Shown in pieces: positions 50,166 through 62,814 of a DNA stretch of 64,000 bases. Origin of the DNA: Populus alba (taxonomy: Eukaryota > Streptophyta > Magnoliopsida > Malpighiales > Salicaceae); NCBI RefSeq assembly GCF_005239225.2, contig NC_133288.1, forward strand, positions 7,645,035 through 7,709,034, written 5' to 3'. The notes beneath the pieces were generated by a model. It worked only from the letters and a program-made list of their open reading frames with translations, was not told where the DNA came from and searched no databases. Position 1 is the first letter of the stretch, and each line of letters begins with the position of its first letter. Position numbers and translations under genes: made by a program.

Positions 50166-52514
50166 ATTTTATATTTTATTTTCTTTATACCCTTAAGTCT
50201 ATAAATAATATCTCGATAACTAATTATATTTTCATCACATTAATATTTGTATAATAGATATTTATCCCTTATTGATGTATATGTAGGGGAAAACTATTCC
50301 TTTTTAATGTTATTCATAGTAAAATAACACTTCCAACCCCTCATATTTATAAAAAAAAAAACAAGACTCATAGGTTACAAATATCCTATAAATCCTTCAA
50401 GTTCTAGATTCATAATCTCTTCATTCTCAACGTTTATAGCATATATATTTTTAAAGTTCATTTCACTAGAATATTATTTGCATTTTTTTTAAAAAAAATA
50501 TTTACTTAAGCATTTAAAAATTTCAAAGTTTATAAATAATAATTTTTACCGGTATCAACTATTTTGATTTACGAAGCATTAAATATAAGCTACTAGTCAT
50601 CTTGACTAGAAAAAAATTAATTAGATTACTAAATTAAAAAATTAATCAATTATCTAATATATAAACCTTATTTTTAAACTAAGATTTTTTTAGGAACTCG
50701 TCACAATTATTTTTCTTTTCACGTGTTGTATTAGAAATGATGATACCATGTCAGTTCTCTAACTTTCTACTTCCAATAGTAATCCCTATTTGTTTGGTGC
50801 AGAAGCATTGTTGGGAAACATGATGAAGAGCTTGATGCCATTCTCTTTTTAGGTAGAGGCCTCACTCTCGACTTCCTCTTCCCCATCGCTCGAATCCCAC
50901 AATATCACAGATAAATCAATTTTATGGTAATTAGATGCAATCTGGTAAAAAAACCACAAAAATCACGTAATCAATTCAAACCCTAGAATTTTGTGGCGAC
51001 AATGTCAACTCAGCGCTGAAACCCTACTCTAATGAACGTGTTTGAAGTCAAGCGCTGAAACCCTACGCTTGGTGTCAGAAGATGAAGTTTAGACTCCGAT
51101 ACAAATTTAGGGAAGCTTCAGTCTGAAAGTCAAGAGAATTAGCCCTTTTCAGGTTTGATGTCGAAGCCTCCACCACTACTCCTCAACGTGTTTGAAAGAG
51201 AACAGATCATGCTAGAAATAAATTAAAAATAAAAAATAATTACAAAAAACCTCTTATAATTTGATTTTTTTTTCTTTTTTACTTTTAAAAATTAGCTTTA
51301 CATCCTCCAATTTATATATTAAGGTAAAATTTGGAAACATGGTAAAAAACTGCGTTCCACAAAAATATTTATTTATATATTTTAAATTATTTTTGGTACT
51401 TTAAAAAACATTTTAAAAAAACAACTACAACTATATTTTCAAGTATCCTCAACCTCACGTGCTGGAAAAAAAATATATTTTATAAGGTTATTATATTTTA
51501 TTTTATAACTAAATTATAATATTAATATTACAATTTTATCATTGAATTAAAAAAACCTTAGCCATCAAAACTAACTTCTAATTCACTTATCTTCTAAATC
51601 ACCTTCTCATCTTTTTCATTCAAATCATTCTTTGAAATATTCAATATAGAAAAAGAAAATCTAACTCGTTCAATTAGAACACTCAAAAGACATACCCTTA
51701 ATTTAGCAAATCAATTTGCACCCACAAACCTAACTTGCTACAAATTAGTTATACCCAATGTGAAGGATAAGGTTCTGGTTCTCTTCTATCAAAGAAGATG
51801 GCATGCCTAGGGCTAGTGCCATGCATAACTCAATGTCATTGGCTACTCCATCAACTCACTTTCGTTGCATAATTGAAGATGACATTCCCATTAAATACTG
51901 AGTGGGAATTGATCTGACAATGACTGGGCAAACCCCATCTCTTTCCATCTCTGTTTTTGCTAAACTTGCTTGCTTTCATGAAGCCAACCTTAACAAACAC
52001 CACTTCCATTTAAAATAACATAATTGGTGGCTTGGGAAAATTCTAGGGTTTCCAATATGACAAAGCCAGTGAAGGGGTGAGTTGGGATTGGCGGTGGCTA
52101 ATGAGAGGAAAAAAAAAAAAAAATGCATCAATTTGCAGAGGTTTACCTTGACACCGTTGTGAAGCTTATAGTGGTGGTCAATGACATAGAGATGGGAGAA
52201 GTCGGTGACCAGCATAGAAGACAAAGGGAAAAGATTTATGGAGTTCATGTTATATTATTATATATGATGATAATTTAATTATTTTATCATATTTTAAGAT
52301 TTGGATTTAACTCGAGATGTAAAGTATAATTTCTAAAAGTGTAAAGGAAAAGTAAAAACATGATCGGAAGATTAATGTGAGAAAGAAAAAGAATTGTCAC
52401 TCGAACAGAAAAGAATCTATCGCAGAATAATTTAATCATCTTGGCACAACATCCATTAATGCTTTAGTTTCGGAACCAAGAACTACAAAACCAATGCCAC
52501 AATAGCACTGCGCA
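50166..52514. other. Intergenic, no supported gene
   Basis: AT-rich. A short direct repeat 'agcgctgaaaccctac' occurs at about 51,014 and 51,053. Open frames such as 51,976-52,248 (minus) have no recognisable domain. Confidence 0.4.
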
Positions 52515-55500
52515 TCATCTTAGAGCTCGACTCCTTTTGTCATCCCGGTTCCTCCGATCTCGATCATATTCAGGATCATCATCATTTTCTGCACTTCGAC
52601 GTCTATGTTCTCGATCGTCCCTCTTGTCTTTATGACCATCATGATCTCTATAACTATCTGAAGTTCTCTTTCTGTAATCTCGATGGTCTTTATGGCTATC
52701 ATAATCTCTTAGACTATCTGAACTTCTCTTTCTGTAATCTCGATCGTCTCGGTCTTTTCTTCTATCCATACACTTTTCTTTATCAAGTCGCTCCTCAGGA
52801 TATCGACTTCCTCCTTTACTTTCAGGGTACCGAGTGTCCTGTCTGTGTCCTCTTTCTCTGTCACTTTGCCTGTACCTCTCTTTTCTATCTTTCTTTTCTC
52901 CATCAATTTGGTAATCCGGATCACGGTGTCCATGTCTCTTTCCCTGTCTTGGACTTTCTGGAGTGTCTCCATCAAATACCATTTCATATCTACAAAAGTT
53001 TGTTTCCCTGTTAAACAAACATACAAGGAGGGAGGAAAAGGGAAAAATGCAAGATTATTACTAACCTCGAATTATTATCTCCACCACGCTGCATATTATC
53101 GTCCTTCAGGATGTATTTTGAAGGTTGATGTTTGCTAGCAGGATCACCAGTGCAATCCTTCGCCATATGATCAACAGCACCACATTTGAAGCAACCTCTT
53201 CCAGCTGTCATTAAGATAGAATGTAAATGCAACAATTATGTTATAAGCATATGCTTATCTGATTATTTGATGATCAGTGATGGGGCTTTTGAGAGTCTGT
53301 TTATATTTGGCAGATTTCCTACAGAAAGCAATTGGTTGTTTCTAGCTCATTATGCACTTTTATAATCTTCCAATACTGATATGGGATTGCTACATTTATG
53401 CTCATTTGGTTCTTTTACACTCAGGTTTTTATTCTTTATTATGTTCCTCTTTTGCTCCCAACGTAAGTTTTATACACAAAATGTTAATCACATAGCAATC
53501 TTCACCTTTACCCGGTTGGTTGTCTTTTCGCCTGTATTGAGACCATAGTTTTGCAACACTCTGACTAAAATCCACATGAATCCTTCTATCATCAATCAAA
53601 GCATTATCCATCTGCCATGAAACAATTAAATAAAAAGTTTCAGTTGGAAAACAAAAATTACCTCATGATACATTTAGTTGATGACATTCACAAAAAATAT
53701 TTTAAAGTTTGAATCAAGTTTTAACTGTTATAATACACTAGGAACCGTGAACTTATTTAAACAAGGCACCCGAGAATAATCAGATATGCAGAAAGAAAAA
53801 TACAAATCAAGTTCTCTGACAAAAACAGATTTTCTCAATCTTTCAAATACCTTAAAATATGCTTGCTCACATGCCTCTTTGGTCTCAAACTCTGGTTGAC
53901 AAAAAAAAATAAAAATTATACTTAATTCAGCAAAAAGTACAAGGATCATATTTTAACATGCCAAAAAGAAGATACAAAGATCACATAAAATTTTATCACT
54001 GTTCATCAATAGAAAACAAAGAAACCTAAACATATGCAACAAATACACAGATTTAGACAAAGATGAGACGAGTTGATGTTGATGATAAATGATGCATTCC
54101 ATCACACAGCAGTATATCATCTCAAAAATAGGCTATTGATCATTGTAGCTAGCATTCTCCAGCATGAAGAAATCAGTCTGGAGCTTATTTTCATAATAAA
54201 TTTTAACTTTTCAGGAGAATTGCATAAACTGTTAGTGTGGCATGTGAGTCTTTAGAACTATAAAAAAACCAGCATATGCTCAATTTTTCTCCCCATCTGC
54301 ATATAACTTTTGGCTCATCCAAGTACTAAATAAGTTACAAAAAACTTGCAGAGAAACCTAGAAAATGGCTCTAAGATTACCAACTTTGGCCAATAAAAAT
54401 TCTCATAATTAGTTAATTGAGAATAGAGCAGTGCTGAAAGGACCATGAAATTCAATTTATCAATAGAATCAGTCTGAAAATACTTGATTCTTTTATTTGT
54501 CATTTTTCTTCATTTTAGCCTTAAGGTCACAGTTATTAAAGATTCAAGTGAAACTAGGGTATCTGACTATCTGAATAAATCCCAACTCCTCTTAAACCAG
54601 TAATATACAAGCAACGTCCTGCATATGAAAGAACATTTAAGGTAGCAACTTTATTACATGTCATTTTTTTAGGTCATAATGCAGCCCTATAATATTGGAT
54701 TTCAAAATCAAATTTGAACCAGTGCAAGTGACTGAAGAGGACAGGAAATATCAGGGCGGGCACAAGAGAGTGAGAGACAAAGGTCCTGAAATCTTAATGC
54801 TTCATGAACCACAAGTAAAAGAACATATATTTCCTAGCAAGATGGTCTATCTATAAGGGCACACCTACCAACAGAACACATTCAAATTATCAATAGAATC
54901 AGTCTGAAAATACTTGATTCTATTATTCGTCATTTTTCTTCATTTTAGCCTTAAGGTTACATTTTTTAAAGAGTCAAGTGAAAATTAGGGTAGCTGACTA
55001 TCTGAATAAATCCCAACTCCTCTTAAACCAGTAATATACAAGCAATGTCCCGCATATTAAAGAACATTAAGGTAGCAACTTTATTACATGTCATTTTTTA
55101 AGTCATAATGCAGTCCTATAATATTGGATTTCAAAATCAAATTTGAACTAGTGCAAGTGACCGAAGAGGAGAGGAAATATCAGCGCGGGCACAAAAGTGT
55201 GAGAGACAAAGGTCCTGAAATTTTAATGCTCCATGAACCACAAGTAAACAAACACATATTTCCTAGCAAGATGGTCTATCTACGAGGACATACCCACCAA
55301 CAGACAAAATTAGTAGAAAAGTGCAGATGACAAGATTCCACTCACCTATAAATGCATAACATAAGCTGTCTCCAGTCTTATAATCACGAATTATATCAGC
55401 CCTGCCATAGTCCACATGATGAGCATTCTATTTTTCTCACAAATGAAAGCTTAAAAACATAATTGTCTTTTTTTTTATGGGTTCCAATTACTCACGATAT

Positions 55501-57963
55501 AACAGTTCCAAAGCGTGAAAAGATTGTATGCAAGTCCTCATCCTGCACCAAGAAGTTGGAACAACTCAACAAGGCTTTAAGATGACAACTGCAGTAAGAA
55601 ATAAGAAAAAAGACACGAGAAGCTAACTCATAGATTCCCGTACCACAGAAATGGAAAACAGAAGACTCACCTCAGTAACTGGATTTAGTTTACAAACAAA
55701 TAGGACATTATCAGGAGGCTTCGTCTCAGCCTCAGGAATATCCCCAATCTGTCACACAAGATAAAAAAAAAAAAAAAAAGAATGAATTAATATGTAGATG
55801 GAATTTGAATGATTGGATTATTGTCTGTATAGATCCTTACACTCTCAAGCACAACTGCACTAGAATGTGCTTCCTTTGCCCGAAGAACCTCTTCTAGCTC
55901 TGCTGTGCCTAATTGCTCATCCATGGGCACCCAATCATCTTCGAGCCGCACGTCACCATCAACCTAGTTTCAATAATATGCATTGTTAAGGTAGGAAACT
56001 GGTGAGATGAGCAAAATTATCACTGAGACCAAAAGTTTTGAAAAGAACATGAAAGCAAGAATACAGATTTAAACATGATTTGATCAAAATTGTCTCATAT
56101 CTCTAATATCAAATCATCAGGTTAATACTATTTATCTATCTGAGTTGACGTTACTCTTTCCTTGCCTTCACCTCTTTTCAGATCTATCATTCCATTTCTT
56201 CTTTTTATTTTGCTTTAAATTTATATGCCTTCAGAAGCTTTTTTGTTTAGTATTCAAATTACCAATCAATATTCCTTCACATTAAGTGTTGATGTTGTTA
56301 GACGAGATCAACATCATTTCCAATTCAAGGATTTGCCATTTACTTCCACTGCTATTCACTCTGATGGTGAATAGTTCACAGACAAATTTCTTTTTAATTG
56401 TTGGATACCATGCATAAACATTTGATAAACCAGGTCTGCCCATCCTTCTGAGCCACATGCAACCTCGAGAACTAGTTTGTATAAAGTTCAAAATCATTTA
56501 TCTTTGAAGAGCATCAACTAGCACCTCATCCTTTGGTTTTCCTTCTGGAGAAGCTTCAGGGATCAATTCTGCCAGTTGGGAAGGATCATCAAAAGGATCA
56601 TCAAGTATATAAGTGTGTTTGATTCTGATCAAAGACAATGGGCACATGTTACTATCCAGAAATTATAATCAAACATTAAACAACAAGTGCATTTTGAAGA
56701 AGAACCAACCTGATATTTTTAAAAGGTCTATTCTTTTCATCCACGTAAGCTTCATTTATCCTCATTAAAGTTTCAAGTCCTTCTGCTATCTCTCCAAATA
56801 CCTACAGCAGAGAAACAGTTTTGTGACAATCATAGAGAATTGGAAGCCAGAGAGAAGTTCCTCTTAAGGGGTACACAAGGAACCATCCTGACCAAATAAC
56901 CAACCGATGTAATTTCTTATTTCCATAACAGCTAACAGCTCATAAACCACTTCATTTAATCCTCTTCACACTTAATAGTGTGCTGTGATTCATATCCTAT
57001 CCCACTGGTGGTTTGGGGGGGGGGGGGTAGATTGGGAACTTACAGTGTGCTTCCCATCAAGATAGTCCAGATCATCACGTAGAGTGAAATAGAACTGAAA
57101 ACAAGAACAGTTTTATAATCATACATCTAAAACACATATGCAAATTAAGAAGTGTGAAAAAGATTGCTTCCCGTTAACCATCAAGCAAGGAAAACAAGTC
57201 TTATCATGTTTAAGACTCTTACATACCTGAGAAGCATTCAAATTTTCCCCAGCACTAGCCATTGCAACAGTTCCCATCTTTGAATGTTTCAAATCAAGAT
57301 GAATTTCATCGCCAAAAAATCGAGCCTGATCGCCATATAGAAATCTGAAATAACCACCACATGTAACGTTACATGAGAAACCGGATTTACTTATTAATTA
57401 CCAAACAACTAGATTTCCAAAACCATGAACAACCATAAAAGATTTAGTAAAACTCCATAAAAAAATACTCCAAAATACTAGTAAAACCTAGTCAGGTCAT
57501 CAACATTCAAGTATATAATCAATGCATTTAAGACTCTTACTTATAGACCGAGTCGCCACCAGCTCCAGTACCAGTAGGGTCACCAGTCTGTGCAGTAAAA
57601 TCCTTCTGGACTGTGTGAAATAGGCAACCATTATAATACTTAATCCTGAATCAGCAAATACAAAACCAAAAATATCAAATTTTATAGCCGAAGCACTTCA
57701 AAGATACAAAAATTTTGCTCAAAGTTGATAAATTTCTCAGTTTTTGTCAAGACCCAGAATTAAGTTCTTGAAACCCAGAAGTTTAAATGATCTACATGAA
57801 GAAATAGCAAAAAAAAATTAGCTACAATAGAGCAATTTAAGATTATGGAATTAAAAGGGACTTACCTGCAAAGTTTCAAGAAGTTTTTGCAGGTTAACGG
57901 GCACTTGTCAGCGTATAAATCCACCACTATGTCACCTAAACTTGTAACTATTAGCACTGACAT
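52515..57963 (-). CDS. CYP59: Nuclear multidomain cyclophilin with RRM and zinc knuckle (CYP59)
   Basis: Fourteen exons in coding order: 57963-57866, 57645-57541, 57344-57227, 57094-57044, 56801-56710, 56624-56525, 55963-55841, 55748-55671, 55542-55496, 55401-55346, 53891-53851, 53611-53506, 53204-53066 and 53007-52515. They total 1,647 nt, or 548 residues. Residues 1-~165 are the cyclophilin domain ([17 protein letters not shown], then [20 protein letters not shown]). About 242-322 is an RRM with RNP2 LFVCKL and RNP1 LCYAFIEF. A CX2CX4HX4C zinc knuckle follows ([14 protein letters not shown], about 342-355). The tail is rich in R/D/K/E/S. The same order is known in Arabidopsis CYP59 and animal PPIL4, which bind RNA and the Pol II C-terminal domain and affect transcription and splicing. 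Intron 10 (53,892-55,345) is unusually long and carries a tandem duplication. Confidence 0.94.
54456..54880. repeat. Intronic tandem duplication, copy 1
   Basis: About 425 bp, repeated almost at once at 54,887-55,325 in the same direction and roughly 90% or more identical by eye. On the plus strand, antisense to CYP59, it holds a short gene-like frame ([20 protein letters not shown] onward) closed by a stop after KMVYL. Confidence 0.88.
54887..55325. repeat. Intronic tandem duplication, copy 2
   Basis: Second copy. The plus-strand frame runs from 55,124 to 55,330 (68 codons), begins [19 protein letters not shown] and reads past the point where copy 1 stops. Differences between copies are both silent and replacing, so there is no clear sign of selection. 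It lies inside CYP59 intron 10, a few bases from the exon 10 donor. Confidence 0.88.
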
Positions 57964-58860
57964 ATTTTCTCTCTCTGTGACAGTCTGTGTTTGGTTGCTG
58001 AGAAAAGATAGCAAGCGAAGCGAGACTGAGCTGAGAAGGGAAAATAAGAAAAGAGATCTCTCGAACTCGAGCGGGTTCCTCTAGGATCCGAGAAAGATTG
58101 ATTGGGTCGAGTACTGTTAAAATGGGCTAAACCCGGACCGACGTTTTCAAACCATTTTATGTGAGTTGGGTCTATTTTGTATCCATTGGGTTTGCTTGTG
58201 GGTTTAGTTCTAATTGTTGATGATTCTTGTTGTCTAAAGATACAATTCATTTGGGATTGTTTTTAAATGAGAAAGAAGGAGCCCATATCACGTTTGAACT
58301 CTCAACTTCAAAACAACTCGGGCTTATTAATTAACAAAAAAAAAATAATAATAATAAGCCATATGGTCATTTTACTGTAGCAATTTTAGTGTATATCCTC
58401 TCGCAAATTAGGATTGTAATAGTTATTTAAAAAAAAAATTAATTTGATCATGAAAACATTATTAAAAAAAAAAAAACAAGGTATGATTTGCCGTTGCAAT
58501 CTATGTATGAAACCGCCCCACATTTGAATTAATTAGCATGATACTTTCCATTTGTGTTTTGTGAACAGTACCCCCAATCTGCAATTTCTTTCCTTTTTCT
58601 GCAATTTTTCCTGCTGGTTAGTTTTCTTCCCCTTATCCTTGCATCCTCTAGTTGGTTTGGTGTGCAAGCTGCCACCTCTTTTCAAGACAAATAATCAGCT
58701 ACAACTCACCTTTTTTTCCCCCCAACACATATAGTTAAGATGAGGGAACATTAGAGTTGGTCTCCAAGTCTAAACAGTTGTATAAACAACTGGTTGTGCA
58801 AGGAAAAAAGAAAAGAATGTGTAGCAGTAAAATAGAGTATCAAGACAAATATCAAGGAAT
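57964..58860. other. CYP59 upstream region
   Basis: CT/GA-rich sequence at 57,965-58,080 is probably CYP59 5' UTR. No clear TATA box on the minus strand. The rest is AT-rich and non-coding. Confidence 0.4.
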
Positions 58861-59090
58861 CATATATGTTAGAAAAGTAATTACTGCAATATAAAATACC
58901 ATAAATGTAGGAATTGGTTAGTGCTGGTTATGGAAAATAACTACTGCAATATAAAAGACCATAGTTATAAGAATTGTTAGGGTTGTTTAAGGAAGATAAT
59001 CTCTGCAATAATTACTGCAATATTTCTTTGAATAACACTTGTAGAGATTTCTTTACAAGTAAACCTTCAACCATGTATAAAAGGGGCAAC
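58861..59090 (+). repeat. Short tandem repeats before a TATA box, possible LTR
   Basis: Three imperfect ~65-bp units around 'taattactgcaatataaaa.accata'. Then TATAAAAGGGG lies at about 59,078-59,088, followed by a purine-rich stretch. This layout (direct repeats upstream of a TATA box) is common in copia LTRs, and 'tgttagaaaagt' at 58,867 could be the start. No right end was identified. Confidence 0.35.
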
Positions 59091-60215
59091 TTTTTTTTGA
59101 CAAGGGACAGTGAAAAGTGATCACTGGATGGGGAAAGAAAGAGAGGAAAAAGGAAAACAAAGTAGAGGCATAAAGAGAGAGAGGAGAAAGAAAATAAAAA
59201 AGAAAGAAAATAGAGGGAATAAGAAGAAGGCTGAGAATAAAAAAAACCAAGAGAACAAAAGAGGAAGTCTTTCTTCCCAGAGGCGAGAAGGAAGAAGCCT
59301 TGTCCATCAGCCTACACGTCATCTATTATATAAAACAAGCAATATGGGCAGATATGAGTCTCAACCCCTTTTCTTCCTTGTCATATATATAGTTAATGTC
59401 TATTATTTGTTCTTTTTTAAAATTTGTTTCTACTCTTATCTCGGACATTTATGTTTTGTTTTGGGGCAACATTGTTGTGCGCTCGCCTACATTTTCTTCC
59501 ATAGCTGTGAGTAAACATGTGTTTATGTTAAGAGTTGATGGTTCCTTTCTTTCCCTTGTGTTCTTGAGGAATTAGGGACCTTAAAGGCCCTCCCACCCCT
59601 TTTCTCTTTTATTCAGGTATCTCTCTACCTTAGAATGTTGAGCAGGAGAAGGGATGTTTCTAAACAAAGCTTTGGCCAAAGGAGAAAGTAAATAATGTTA
59701 GGGAAGTTCTAAAGGAGATAATAAAAAAAAGCCATAATAGAAGTTCCTTTTCAATTAAGGTGGTCTTTTGGCAAACTCTTGGGTCACGTTTTCCTTTATG
59801 TTTTCTTTAAAACAAGATAACTACTCATCTGTTTCTTTAGTATTAGTTTTTAATATACGGGGTAGAGAGGCATGCTGACCAGGTTCCTTTCCTTTTGCAT
59901 GAAATTAGTATGGTAGTTTTCTCATATAGGTAAAAGAGAATAGGCCATGAGTCACAAACATTGCATCAAGATTTTTAGTTCAAACTTTGGTTTTAGAACT
60001 TTGGCTCCCTTCGTGCATACAGATGTGTTTCTTTTCCAGTTATAGGATTTTTTAGTCGAGTTTGGCTTTGAACACTTTTTTTAGAGTTGTTTTTAAATTT
60101 CTTGTTGTGTGTGTGTGTGTGTGTGTGATGGCTTGATACCTTTTTATTGTGATGTTTGCATTTAATTGTGATGCTCGTGTTTCGATCAAAATATAAAAAA
60201 AGGTTTTTTTTTGTG
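59091..60215. other. Non-coding sequence with a (GT)n microsatellite
   Basis: Purine-rich open frames (59,110-59,514) are low complexity. (GT)n lies at about 60,103-60,127. No gene seen. Confidence 0.45.
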
Positions 60216-62814
60216 TTGCATACAGTCAATCCCCTAATATATTTTGAATTCCCTTTGTTTAAGAAAAAACAAATATTTGAAGTTTAAAAGAAAATGTGTT
60301 TTAGCATTGATTTCGTAAACACAAAAAATATTTTCTTGCATTTTAGATTTTACAACATGTTTGTAAATTTCAAAGGGTGTTGGCAAATATTCCAAAAATA
60401 TAAAAATCTTATTTTTGGGGAATTCGACTTTATTCACCATTGATATTTTGATAAAAAAAATCCCAAATGGATTAATATCCAAAATATTATTTGGAATATT
60501 TCACTATTATTCACTATTAATATTTGGATAAAGACACCATAAGTGGTAAATATCAAAAATATTTTTCTAGGAAAAATAAGTCATCATACATCCGTGAAAG
60601 AAGCCTTGATTATAATTAAGGACATTTTAATTTTTGACTCCACAATTTACAAGCCATGAAAGTATGCACACTAAGGCAAAAAGAGGCTTTTAAAGCGCTC
60701 TGAATTTTCTTAGATTTCTAAATCTTTGTTTCTTTTCATTGTGATTTACGAGTCATGAACACTTGAAATATTAAGGGAAAAATGAGCTCCTAAGCACAAT
60801 GAATCGCCTTAGATTTCTATCTTAGCTGCCTTTTAATTCATAGGTTATAAATTTAGTTCAAATCAAACGCATATTTCAGGAGATCTGCATCGTTTCTTCT
60901 TGGTACTCTGTAGACATATCTAAGGGTATGATCTATATTCAATGTTGCAAAGTTGTTTTTATATAGTAAAAATATCCTAGGAAAACTGATGGGATTAGAA
61001 AACACCAACACTATAGCAATTATAAGGCAAACTAAACAACATGCAGCTTACCTTAGGTAGGGCGTATTAGAGGTGCTAAAACCTTCCATTTACGCAATCA
61101 GTCCCTTACCTTCGAATCTCTAAAAGACCAGTTAGGTTTTCTAGTGACCATAATACTAGGTGAATGACACGATCAAAAGATTGATGTCTTATTCCAAGTG
61201 TAGGAGTGTCAAAGTAATAAATAACCCGGCATGATCGAGGTCGAACCATATGGATGTGAAATATATAAAATTATAAACAACAAATGAAAAGGAGTTGAAG
61301 AGAACTTTTGAGATGTGATATTGATGCGAGTATTAATCAAAGATAAAAGCAATTGTCAAGGTTAGAGGATCCACTAATAGTATTAGAAATAAATATAGTA
61401 TAAACTCTTTTTATTAATCAACTGGAAACCACACACAAAGAAAGATCTAATCGGATGATTTATCCTTAATAGTTCACTATAAATTTTTAACATTATCATA
61501 TTAATTATCTTATTTTAATAATACCATACTTTTAAATATTGTCAGGAATTCATGATGTTAACTTATGTTAACAACAAATCAAATTCCTTTTATAGCACAT
61601 GTGTATACCATACAGTTGGCTATGAAAGTGCCAAACATTTGTTGTATCAAGTGTTATACAACACAAATCTACATTAACCATTTAACAAGCAAATTATTAA
61701 GAATTAATAAGATAAAAAGATAAGATATATTAATAACAAACTTTCTTGGATATGAGCATTGAAGTTCATGTTGAGTTTATATTATATCTATTCTAACACC
61801 ATTAGTGAAACTTTTTCACCTTGACATAATAAACTTAGCTAAACATAATGAAGAAGAGAAACATAAATAAACAAGAGGAGAACATGATTATATAAGTATA
61901 GTAAAGGAAATGAAAGTTATAAACAAGAGATTAATGAAAGCAAAACTTAAGCATTACAAAAATATAAAGAAATGGAGCAAGAACATGATCTTGATCTGAA
62001 AACCAAGAAGCCTAAATGCATGGAAAATGCCTTCTTTTATAGGCCAAAATTCATAACTATTGATTTGATGACTAATTGTTGAGTGGGTGGCCACCTATTG
62101 ACTTGGTAACAAACCTTATCTTCTTGTCTGCAAAAAAAATCATTGTTAATATCAGAATTTGAACAAATAGTCTTTATAAAAGTTCTGGAAAATTATCTTA
62201 GCTTTCTAAAAAAACAAGAATGAGGTCATTTGAACTTTTAAAACTCGAGATATGGGCTAAACACTGAACAATGTCTGGACTGCAAAACAGATTCCGACTT
62301 CTCTTTTGATGCTAAGATTTGGACTTCCAAATGATAGAATTGAGTCTTGGATTCTTCATGAATGTTTTAGGCCTATGTCTTTCTTTCTAGCCATATAAAC
62401 CAAACTGAAATCCAAGATCTATAACTCTAGATATGACCCAATTACTGAATAGTGTTCCAATTTGAATTGAATCAGCATCTCTTTTCTAAGCTTAGCCTTT
62501 TCTTTGTTCTTTCACTTTTAATAGTTAATCACATCAATCAATCCTTTGAATTATGAGATATGCTTGCATTTAAAATAAACATTTATCATAAATTAAAGCT
62601 ATCTTATATTATCAGATTTGTTATTATAAAACATGTTATAGTTAAGAAGTTATTGATACTTCAAGTGCAAAATGATGATAGAAAACCTTGATAAAAATGC
62701 ATTTTTAAGTACTAATCAGTACCAACTCCCTTATTCACAAAACTAAGACTCCAACATGAATCCCCGTTCTCAGGAAGGGTCGCCACGATGTTGAGCCCAC
62801 GCGAGGGTGCGACA
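60216..62814 (+). mobile_element. Diverged LTR of the LARD-like family, interrupted by a solo LTR
   Basis: The plus strand at 61,041-61,164 reverse-complements to sequence clearly related to 740-870 of the young LTR (shared 'ggtaagggactgatt', 'cgccctacct' and 'cacctagtat'). The right edge is GGGTGCGACA (62,805-62,814), the family's LTR end. In between lies an unrelated 1.59-kb insertion. No primer-binding site follows 62,814, so it is a solo LTR or fragment. The left edge is uncertain; TGTTGC at 60,216 is a candidate because the young LTR also starts TGTTGC. Confidence 0.6.
61165..62756 (-). mobile_element. Solo LTR (1.59 kb) of a different family
   Basis: On the minus strand it begins TGTTGGAGTC and ends GATCGTGTCA. 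TGAA (TGAAT if the shared T is counted) flanks both sides: 61,161-61,164 and 62,757-62,760. Removing it joins 'ggggattca' to 'cctagtat' and restores alignment with the LARD-family LTR. The stretch around 61,187-61,250, with 'ttccaagtgtagg' and 'taacccgg', is of a kind I recall near the ends of plant Tat/Athila-type LTRs. No internal region, so probably formed by LTR-LTR recombination. Confidence 0.65.

Noticed and set aside
59110..59514. 134-codon plus-strand frame rich in K, E and R
   Set aside because: Arises from a purine-rich stretch downstream of a TATA-like box. No domain and no conserved motif.
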